Source: Sabethes cyaneus (taxonomy: Eukaryota; Arthropoda; Insecta; Diptera; Culicidae). Taken from it: a stretch of DNA of 64,000 nucleotides. Numbering within the stretch: the stretch's first letter is position 1; every line of letters begins with the position of its first letter. Of the stretch, positions 56,081-64,000 are shown piece by piece. A program made the translations under genes and the position numbers. The notes under the pieces were generated by a model that saw only the letters and a program-made list of their open reading frames with translations, was not told the origin of the DNA and searched no databases. Location: assembly GCF_943734655.1 (NCBI RefSeq), contig NC_071353.1:81498409-81562408 (forward strand). The letters run 5' to 3'.

Positions 56081-57552
56081 TATGAACGTGGCTTAGTCGC
56101 CGGCACACCGGCCGGGCACCTTGGACCTCCCGTTACGTGCTTTGCGTCCCGTTTACCGGTACAGATCAGGCACTTAGGAGGCTCCGCGCAGTCCTTTGCT
56201 TTATGGCCAGCACTGCCACATCTCCTGCACAACTGGCTCCTATCTGGCCCATTGCAGTTCCAGGCTTTATGTCCGTGCTCGAAACACCGGAAGCAAGCTT
56301 CCGACTGCTTGGACACACTATGTGGGCATACCGACCACCCCACTTTTAGCCTAGCAGCTTTCAGGGCTTTGTTTCCGTCAATCAGCGGAAGTCGTATGGT
56401 GGCTACCTGGGTCCCGGCCGGACCCTTGCGTAGGCGAACCGCCTCGGTTGCCACCACCACTCCACTTTGCTCTTTGAGAGCTTGTACGACCTCACGCACT
56501 TCGGTGATCTCGTCCAGGTTCTCAAGCTGGAGAGTCACTTCTGGTGTGAGAGCACGTACCTTCACTCCGTCCCCGAGCACTCCTTCCGCTATGGGCTTGT
56601 ATGCGGAACTCTTCTTTGTGGCGTCCTTCTTTAACTCGAGGATCATATCGCCCGTGCGTGAGCGGCGGATGCTCCGTACGTCCGCGCCCAGATCCTTGAG
56701 TAGGGCGTCTCCTCTCATGGCCTTCAGAACCTCCGAGTATTTCGACCCGTCGGTTTTCAGGATAAGAGCGTCGCCCTTCTTCGCTCGCTTTCTTGCCGGT
56801 TTAGGTGGAGCAGTTTTTTTACTGGAGCCTTCTCCGCCTTTTCTCTTGGCCCTAACCTGGGTCCACGGGCCACCTGTCTTGGAGCTTCCCGCTGGTTCAT
56901 CGGTTAGCTCTGCCAACCCGCTAGCCTGAGGGCTTTTACCGATCAGGCGTTTTTTCGGTCCGCCAGGGGTGCTATCCCCCGGGGACTGTCTCGGGCGCTT
57001 GGCGGATGCCTTACCGCTGCTGGTAGCGCTTTCCGTAGCCTCCTGGGCCGCGTTACGACACTCCGTCAACGGGCAAGCGTCCGTTTGTACTGCCTTCGAC
57101 GCCTTCACGGTCACCTTCTTAGCCTCTCCTGCACGCGCCACGAGGTCGTTGTGCGTTTTGGTCGCTGCATTCAAGGTTCTCCGAAGCATGAGCAAGCTCT
57201 GCTTCAGGTCCTTGGAGAAATTGCCGCGACCTGACGTAAACTCGATTATTACCTCGAGCTGCTGTGACGCTGCTACCACTTTAGGTACAGCGTCTCTATT
57301 TTTCTCCATCGCCCTGATAAGCGCTGGGCCGTTCATCGCTGTGTCCGGCGTGGTAGGCATACCGCTGCCTTTGCCACCCACACTAGCGCTCCTAGTTGCA
57401 TCCTTCTCCACCCTTGGTGGAGAACGCTGGATGCCTCCTCTAGCGAACGGGTTTTCCACCGTATCCACACTTGTTGTATTTTTGATTTTGTCTTCCATAA
57501 GAATCCCACGAGTTGAGGGGAAAGAAAAGTCCGCCACATCAGAGCCCCTCAT
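56080..57552 (-). CDS. R1 LINE ORF1: Gag-like nucleic acid-binding protein
   Basis: A 490-codon frame. The N-terminal half is basic and low complexity (PKPARKRAKKGDAL). A folded region from about residue 270 reads YSEVLKAMRGDALLKDLGAD, VSVRSIRRSRTG..., LENLDEITEVREVVQALKE, typical of the RRM-like part of R1 ORF1. Three CCHC knuckles end it: CFRCFEHGHKAWNC, CRRCGSAGHKAKDC and CLICTGKRDAKHVTGGPRC. It binds element RNA and helps target-primed reverse transcription. The stop TAG (56080-56082) overlaps the ORF2 start. ATG 57552 follows a 455-nt leader. Confidence 0.9.
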   Translation of the reverse strand: MRGSDVADFSFPSTRGILMEDKIKNTTSVDTVENPFARGGIQRSPPRVEKDATRSASVGGKGSGMPTTPDTAMNGPALIRAMEKNRDAVPKVVAASQQLEVIIEFTSGRGNFSKDLKQSLLMLRRTLNAATKTHNDLVARAGEAKKVTVKASKAVQTDACPLTECRNAAQEATESATSSGKASAKRPRQSPGDSTPGGPKKRLIGKSPQASGLAELTDEPAGSSKTGGPWTQVRAKRKGGEGSSKKTAPPKPARKRAKKGDALILKTDGSKYSEVLKAMRGDALLKDLGADVRSIRRSRTGDMILELKKDATKKSSAYKPIAEGVLGDGVKVRALTPEVTLQLENLDEITEVREVVQALKEQSGVVVATEAVRLRKGPAGTQVATIRLPLIDGNKALKAARLKVGWSVCPHSVSKQSEACFRCFEHGHKAWNCNGPDRSQLCRRCGSAGHKAKDCAEPPKCLICTGKRDAKHVTGGPRCPAGVPATKPRS

Positions 57553-58007
57553 GATGCGGTAAGGGCTGATTACTGTGGAGGGCGCTCTGGTACTCCACAG
57601 GCTCCGTTTGAGGCTGAGTATTTATAGAACCCCCCCCCACCATTCATCCCTCGGCACGGGTCGCATGACACCTTGGATTAGGGGTTTATCCATTCATGTT
57701 TTTACTTTTAGCCATGGATAATAGCTATTAAAACCATCCTCCTTTGGGGGCTTTGGACCCTCTGCTCAGGTTCTCGGTATTTTCAGGTTCATCGAACATG
57801 CTTCTACCGAGATCCGTCATTTGCAGGCGGAGAGTTTACACTCAGCCTTCGCATGAGTGCCCCCTTCTCTGTCCGCATACGACCCTAGTTTCCACCGGTT
57901 GTCCGATTTCCACTAAGGAGCGAGGAGGTAGAGATAGGAGTTGCTAAATAAGAGGCTGTGGAACTTCGTGATAGTTCTGGAGCGCATTATTCAACCATTT
58001 ACCATCC
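57553..58007 (-). promoter_or_regulatory. 5' UTR of R1 LINE
   Basis: GC-richer non-coding leader between the microsatellite and ORF1; contains a C10 tract and CTCCACAG/CTGTGGAG inverted repeats (57575-57605). It should hold the internal promoter. Confidence 0.5.
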
Positions 58008-58650
58008 GTATGTATGTATGTATGTATGTATGTATGTATGTATGTATGTATGTATGTATGTATGTATGTATGTATGTATGTATGTATGTATGTATGTATG
58101 TATGTATGTATGTATGTATGTATGTATGTATGTATGTATGTATGTATGTATGTATGTATGTATGTATGTATGTATGTATGTATGTATGTATGTATGTATG
58201 TATGTATGTATGTATGTATGTATGTATGTATGTATGTATGTATGTATGTATGTATGTATGTATGTATGTATGTATGTATGTATGTATGTATGTATGTATG
58301 TATGTATGTATGTATGTATGTATGTATGTATGTATGTATGTATGTATGTATGTATGTATGTATGTATGTATGTATGTATGTATGTATGTATGTATGTATG
58401 TATGTATGTATGTATGTATGTATGTATGTATGTATGTATGTATGTATGTATGTATGTATGTATGTATGTATGTATGTATGTATGTATGTATGTATGTATG
58501 TATGTATGTATGTATGTATGTATGTATGTATGTATGTATGTATGTATGTATGTATGTATGTATGTATGTATGTATGGATGTGTGTATGTATGTGTGTATG
58601 GATGTGTGTATGTATGTGTGTATGGATGTGTGTATGTATGTGTGTATGTG
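58008..58650. repeat. (TATG)n microsatellite, right of R1 LINE
   Basis: About 150 units; the last 75 bp are degenerate (TATG/GATG/TGTG variants). With 52478-52793 it forms one array split by the LINE. Confidence 0.97.
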
Positions 58651-58786
58651 ATGACAATTTGCAATTTTTAAATTTGCATTAAAATTCAAGAGAAATGAGA
58701 AATATGCCAATTGTCTGAAGTTTTTGAAGCCTCTTAGTGGAATACGAACTCTGAATTTAAGGAAAAGATAAAACTTTACCGAATAA

Positions 58787-58909
58787 ATTCCACTATTTAA
58801 TATTTATTCGCGACAGATACGTATACGCTTTGAAATAAGACACTGATGAAGCCTGCACGTCGAAGGCGAACTACGTGTCTGTTGCAAATAAATATTAAAT
58901 AGTGGGATT
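58787..58909. mobile_element. Short palindromic MITE
   Basis: Inverted ends of about 36 bp (CCACTATTTAATATTTATT on the left, complement AATAAATATTAAATAGTGG on the right). A second copy is split at 62627-62710 and 63240-63262. Confidence 0.65.
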
Positions 58910-59162
58910 CAATCGAAAAGTTTTTCTTTTCTTTGATTTCAGATTTCAATTGTCATTTTCTTCACTTGTTGTTACTCACAATTGTACAAGAAAAGCAAAA
59001 AGCGAAGAAAAGCAGTTAATTTAAGCATGTAGGTATAGTGGTGTATAAGATTAAAAATACTAGTGGGTTGATTTTTCCAAATAAATTTATACAAATTTCA
59101 AACAAATTTTGCGCATCAATAGATGCTCTTTTCAATCTATAGATACTAGAACTTAGAAATGT

Positions 59163-60897
59163 TAGAGTAAGGAGGGGTAAAAGTGCGATGCGGGTAAAAG
59201 TGCGATTCAATGATTTATCAGTGCGGATTCCGAGTAAATTGACTACATTGGCATGGATGGGTGAGTACTTTGACAGCTTAAATCTACCATAAACATTTGT
59301 TGTTTACGAATTATAGTTGCTTAGTTATGGGTAAAAGTTATTTTAGAACGGTTTTGATGTAATATTTCGTTGTACGGCAAATATGATATCAACAGGATGA
59401 TATTACTTATTGACAAATTGTAGCAGCGTTTTACATCATTCAGATATCTCTCTTGAAATTGCGGTGAGAAGAATTTTACAAAATAGATTTTGCTTTTCCA
59501 TAATTTAATCGAACGCCGCCAAGTGCCTAGCGGGGCAAAAGTTCGATTTATTGACGGGGTAAAAGTTCGATTCATGGATCGAGAATCTAACTCATTTTAC
59601 TGACGGGACGACGACACTATGCAAGTCCTTACGACTTGTAAGCTACTGCGCGCAACGCTGTTTGTCCGTCAGCGTCATAGTATAACCGCGATTCTCAACG
59701 GGGTTGTTCGGGGCAAGGTTTCGTTTCTATCACGGAGCGAAAAAATTCGTTTGTTTCAAACGAACTTTTTATAACAACCTAAAAATATTTTTGTTTAAAA
59801 CGAAATTCTATTTGAATCAAGAAAATAACCGTTTTGAATTAAAAGTAAAGTATTGTCAAATTGAGTTTTCGATGTAAACATTTTCATTTCAATCATACAT
59901 ATCAGTTTGAAACGAAATGAAATTTCTGTTTGTGCGTAAAACAACCATAAATGTGGTTGAAACTACATTTTTACCTTTGTTATAGAGTAAGGATGCGATT
60001 TAATGATTTATCGATGCAGATTCCGAGTAAATTGACTACATTGGCATTAATGGGTGACTACTTTGACTGCTTGAATCTAACGTAAACTTTGGTTGCTTAC
60101 GAAGCATAGTTGCTGAGTTATGTGCAAATGTTATTTTAGGGCGGTTTTGGTGTAATTTTTTGTTATACGGGTACGATATCAACAGGAGGATATTACTTGT
60201 TGAAAATTTGTAGCAGTGTTTTACATCACTAGCATATCTGTTTTGAAAATACGGTGAAAAGAGTTTACAAAATATATTCGCTTTTCCATAATTTAATCAA
60301 ACCCCGTCAAGTGCCTAGCGGAGTAAAGGTGCGATTCACGGACGAGGCAAAAATGTATAGCTAATTATATACAGCTTTTGGCACTATATTACAGATACTG
60401 GAAATGGAAGATCTGCAGAAACTGTGCTCTACAGATGTTGGTCGAAGGAAAACAATGTTTTTCCGCTGATGAAATAAAATACAAACGTTTGGGAAAGTTT
60501 CGATCTATCGGAGGCTGCAATACACCAGCGCAAAATAGGAAAGGTGTAAATTGAGAATATTCCTTACCGAAACATACCGCAGATTGAAGATAATAAGGTT
60601 TTGTTAGCTACTGCTGTGCTAATTTCATGGATTCGAGCTTCGCACTTTTGCCCCGTGGTAATAGAACTTTTGCCCCGCTAGTGGGGTAAAAGTGCGAATC
60701 GACACTTGATCAGAAGAATGAAGAATTTATTTTCAATAACACTATTATTCCAGATGATTTATAGTTGAATGTAAAGACATTGAGTAGCTGCATCACTATA
60801 AAATATATAAAATAATAAAATTGTTGTGGTTCTTCTTTATATCTCGCGAAAATTGATGACAACTTCAAACATCGCACTTATGCCCCGCCCTACTCTA
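59163..60897. mobile_element. TA-target TIR element with repeated GGGGTAAAAGTGCGATT motif
   Basis: TA borders; inner ends GAGTAAGGAGGGGTAAAAGTG and the complement of GAGTAGGGCGGGGCATAAGTG (first 20 bases shown of each). The motif GG(G/A)GTAAAAGTGCGAT or its variants recurs at 59176, 59190, 59537, 59556, 60312, 60645 (inverted) and 60679. Its left part (59165-59580) is repeated at 59985-60360, so it is a nested or tandem pair. No transposase is seen. Confidence 0.6.
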
Positions 60898-61035
60898 TAT
60901 GAAAAATAGGAAGTAAACGTTGCACGGTAGTAATTTTGTAAGATTTGTTTTCGTTCGTGACATTCTAAAGGACAGATGACTTATGTCATGTCCTAACCCA
61001 CTAACATTGTAAAAACGATGCGATCAAGCTAATGA

Positions 61036-61444
61036 CTATCTGTTCGATAGCTAAGCGGTGAGCGAGGTGGACTGTATGGATTTGAATTTTGAATCACCAG
61101 ACTTCCATTGGGCAGAGGGGGGAGGGTTTCACACTTTCCTTTATTTTATCAAAGGTCCAGAAAATTCACACTAAACACTTAATCCTTATATTAAACATTT
61201 ATACACTATTTACAGTTACATTTTTACAATCAAGAACACGACGGTTTACGGCTACCACGCCGACTCATTTAATCCCGATGCTGCACGGGCTATTTATAAT
61301 TTCTCCCGTACAATATAGCATTGTCGTGAGTGTTAAGAAGTATTCAGCGCATTGTTGCGCCACCGCGTGAAAGCGCCGTCGATGGTCATCGATGGCTGAT
61401 ACAGTTAGCCCTCCTCTAATGCGGGCTTAGTCCCAAACACTATC
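61036..61444. mobile_element. Solo LTR (399 bp) with CTATC duplication
   Basis: TGTTCGATAGC...TCCCAAACA is present here but absent from the homologous site near 51335. CTATC is duplicated on both sides (61036-61040, 61440-61444). TG...CA ends and the 5-bp duplication indicate a solo LTR, possibly BEL/Pao or gypsy. Confidence 0.75.
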
Positions 61445-62626
61445 TTTTCATGAAAGTACATTCAAAAGAAGCTTAAGTTTTGATTTCCATGCAAAAATAA
61501 TTATCTGAAGGAGCGCCAGCTAAGAAAAAGTTCTCTCTTTTCATATCTACTGCTCTATTCAGTTATTTTTCCTGATTCAGATATATTACACAATTGAAGC
61601 CAAGCAAACTAATAGTAAAATTTTGAGATTAATCATTTTGTTGTCGATATCCATTTTCTTCAAAAGTAAAGTTTAATAATTTCTGAACTCTTGTTTTTCA
61701 AAGATGCTAACTTTTCAACAATATCAGAATATCAAAAAATCTGCTATGAATACATATTTCATATTGTCAATTCAAAATAAATTTCGCATGTGGCTCTGAA
61801 GCCCGAAAGTTAAGGCCGACGGATTATAAAACTAAATAATCAAGTAACATAAATGACGCTTACAAGTATTTACGCACCCAAGGAAAGAAAATATAATTAT
61901 TCTACGCAATACGTTGTGAATTTTACTGGTAAATAAGGATTTTGAGGAATACGGAACGGATTTGAAATTATAGTCAAGTTAATTATAGATGTTCCTGAGA
62001 AATTAAATAATGATTATTGTGGCAGTAGAAAGGCTAGGTCACGCCGCTAGGTGGATTAATTCGGGTTTTTCATTGAATTAATGCTTAAATGTTACAAAAA
62101 TATGTTTTAAATACTATTTTTTCACATTTCTTTATGTAACTTTCAAACTACAAGTCCAATAGTCATGAAATTTGAAAGTTAAGGGTTTGCAAGGCTCCTC
62201 TTTCATATGCAATCAATTTTGTTCAAATCGGTTAAGGGACCTATGAGATAATGAAGTCCTATATTTTTCGTATTTTTATACATAACTTTTGAACTAAAAG
62301 TCCGATCGAAATGAAATTCGATAGCGACCTATGGGCCTAGACCTAGATCTAGACCTTTCATTTGACACTAAGAACATTAAAATCTGTCCAGCCATCTCCG
62401 AGAAAAGTGAGTGAGATTGAAAGCGTTACATACACACACATAAAATGCTCAGTTTTCAAAACTGAGTCGAATGGTATATGACATTCGGCCCGCAGGACCT
62501 TCTTTCCATTTCCGGTTTTCCAAGTGATTTCTATACCTTAATACTATATATAATATAGTATATAAAGGCAATATACTATATATTTATATAGTAGAAAGGC
62601 AAAACTTTTTCCAATTAAATTCCACT

Positions 62627-63262
62627 ATTTAATATTTATACGCCTCGAAATCAGACACTGGTGAAGCCTGCACGTCGTAGGCGAAATACTTATCTGTCAC
62701 AAATAAATATTGACCAAACTCGTGACTTTTAGTCATGACCTTGAAATGAGGTCAGGCATATATAAATATTTATTTTTGAAACGATGATTTTACAATTGAT
62801 GAAGGGACGGTAAGGGAAAGTAATGAAGAAGGATTTTTTCCGGGAATGAAGGGGAAGGGTGGAAAGGAAGGGGGGGGGGGGGGGGGGGGGGGGGGGTAAT
62901 AGGTAGCTATGGTTAACAAGTTGTCGCTGTGACTCCTATCTTTTGTCCAATGCTGGAAGGTGCATGGGTCGAACCAAGCTGTAATCAGAGATTATCCGTT
63001 ATAATCCGGTTATAATCTCTGATTACAGCTTGGTTCGACCCATGCACCTTCCAGCATTGGACAAAAGATAGGAGTCACAGCGACAACTTGTTAACCATAG
63101 CTACCTATTACCCCCCCCCCCCCCCCCCCCCCCCCCTTCCTTTCCACCCTTCCCCTTCATTCCCGGAAAAAATCCTTCTTCATTACTTTCCCTTACCGTC
63201 CCTTCATCAATTGTAAAATCATCGTTTCAAAAATAAATACAAATAAATAATTAATAGTGGGA
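62627..63262. repeat. Palindromic MITE copy split by an insertion
   Basis: The left half (CCACTATTTAATATTTAT, 62627) and the right half (AATTAATAGTGGGATT, about 63247) belong to the 58787-type MITE. Between them lies an insertion carrying the large palindrome. Confidence 0.55.
62767..63239. repeat. 473-bp near-perfect palindrome with G27/C26 tracts
   Basis: Arms 62767-62995 and 63012-63239 are reverse complements with no mismatch that I can find other than one base less in the C tract (G run 62870-62896; C run 63111-63136). The spacer is about 16 nt (CCGTTATAATCCGGTT). No coding. Foldback-type element, recent inverted duplication or an assembly fold-back. Confidence 0.85.
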
Positions 63263-64000
63263 TTCAGTTTTTGTAGTGTGATTCAATCAGAAAGTTTTTT
63301 CTCTTCGTTGATTTCAGATTTCAATTGCTATTTTCTTCACTTGCTGTTACTCACAATTGAACAAGTAAAGCAAAAAGCGAAGAAAAGCAGTTAATTAAAC
63401 TATTTAGGTATAGTGGTGTATAGGATTTAAAATACTAATGAGTTCCAAATAAATTTATACGAATTTCAAACAAATTTTGCGCATCAAACAATTACTGCGC
63501 TCTTTCCAATCAATCTAGAATCTATTAGGAACATTATATGAAACATAGGATGTAAACGTTGTACGGTAGTGATTTTGTAAGATTTGTTTTCGTTAGTGAC
63601 ACTTTGAAAGACAGAAGTCTTATATCATGTATCATGTTTTAATAAATAGATCCAAAATGACAAGCACTGAAAATCATATTTTCCTTTCTCAAGCATGTTT
63701 ATGGCGTAGCTTTTACAATAATTTTTTATCTCATCTTGTTTTCCTAACCCTCTAACGGGATACATTATAAAAATGATGCGATCAAGCTAATGGCTATCTT
63801 TGCATGAAGCTTCAAAAGAAGCTAAAGTTTTGATTTTCATGCAAAAATAATTATCTGAAGGAGCGCCAGCTAAGAAAAAGTTCAATTTCTCTTTCTCATA
63901 TCTAATGCTCCATTCAGTTATTTTTTCTAATTCAGATATACATATCGACCTTTTCGCGTGCGTAATGGCGGCTAGTGGGTACAATTTTCGGAGAACGTTA
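63245..64000 (-). repeat. Third copy of composite repeat segment B, running off the window
   Basis: Reverse-complement copy of about 50950-51670 (for example GGAGCGCCAGCTAAGAAAAAG and ATTTTGCGCATCAA). It lies in the same orientation as 58930-62470 and about 4.3 kb from its homologous part. Confidence 0.6.

Larger units (their letters stand above)
52794..58007 (-). mobile_element. R1-clade LINE, full length, inserted in (TATG)n
   Basis: Two open frames (ORF1 57552-56080, ORF2 56080-53000), a 455-bp 5' UTR (57553-58007) and a 206-bp 3' UTR (52794-52999) with an A13 tail. Both sides are (TATG)n, i.e. (ACAT)n on the element strand. Waldo elements of the R1 clade are reported to insert in (ACAY)n repeats, which fits. 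Neither frame is broken, so it may be a recently active copy. Confidence 0.85.
58930..62470 (-). repeat. Second composite repeat copy (A-B order), interrupted
   Basis: Pieces at 58930-59162, 60898-61040, 61445-62070 and 62070-62460 are the reverse complement of segments of 50208-52300. Two insertions interrupt it: a Tc1-type element (59165-60895) and a solo LTR (61041-61439). Near 62420-62460 a short (CA)n stands where the forward copy has (TG)n. Confidence 0.65.

Noticed and set aside
57941..58710. Long open frames of repeated YVCM or IHTY residues
   Set aside because: They are the six-frame reading of the (TATG)n microsatellite; the same applies at 51607-52009 and 52453-52875.
59590..59720. 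tRNA or snRNA gene around the GC-richer hairpin segment
   Set aside because: Paired stretches such as GAGAATC/GATTCTC exist, but no tRNA A/B boxes or a cloverleaf could be drawn.

Overview
The window is eukaryotic, almost certainly a mosquito (Culicidae, most likely an Aedes-type genome). This rests on the mix of insect mobile-element clades: BEL/Pao elements (one with a PHD-finger Gag), Ty3/gypsy, RTE and R1 non-LTR elements, piggyBac, hAT and TA-target TIR elements. Very long microsatellites and many levels of nested insertion also fit. I find no intact cellular gene, no tRNA or rRNA and no CRISPR. The only recognisable cellular sequences are decayed replication-dependent histone genes (H2A, H2B, H1) and one P-loop fragment of unknown identity.

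Layout. 1-2805 is a pure (ACAG)n microsatellite. 2806-11680 holds two BEL/Pao elements on the minus strand; the first (5' LTR 7641-8123) appears to have inserted into the protease region of the second. 11680-12735 is a 5'-truncated RTE LINE. 12827-13841 is copy 1 of an unnamed family, here called X: about 1015 bp, T-tract target, palindromic ends. 15681 to about 39287 is one old Ty3/gypsy element (Z) split into five or more pieces by later insertions: a TTAA-flanked TIR element (19180-27737) holding several MITEs and a young Ty3/gypsy element Y with identical LTRs (20811-27180); X copy 3 (27922-33621) carrying histone relics and a hAT element; an ORF1-only LINE-like insertion flanked by a 240-bp duplication (34359-37067); and X copy 2 (37667-38804) carrying a 119-bp TG...CA insertion with a 5-bp target duplication.

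39901-40386 is a hAT MITE. 41212-46618 is a piggyBac element whose transposase pseudogene is split by an RTE LINE (43075-45407). 47343-49812 is a decayed histone locus: two H2B(+)/H1(-) convergent units with relics of the histone mRNA 3' stem-loop, the second interrupted by a hAT MITE. 50190-50205 is a terminal fragment of X beside it. 50208-52300 and 58930-64000 contain copies of a microsatellite-bearing repeat in opposite orientations, themselves interrupted. 52794-58007 is a full-length R1-clade LINE (minus strand) with both ORFs open, sitting inside a (TATG)n array, consistent with Waldo-like simple-repeat targeting. 62767-63239 is a near-perfect 473-bp palindrome.

The most interesting candidate is family X: at least three copies plus a fragment, terminal palindromes with a compensatory base change, insertion in T-runs, and physical association of two of the four copies with histone H2A/H2B/H1 debris. 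Almost every nested insertion can be dated relative to its neighbours because interrupted reading frames and target duplications show the pre-insertion site.
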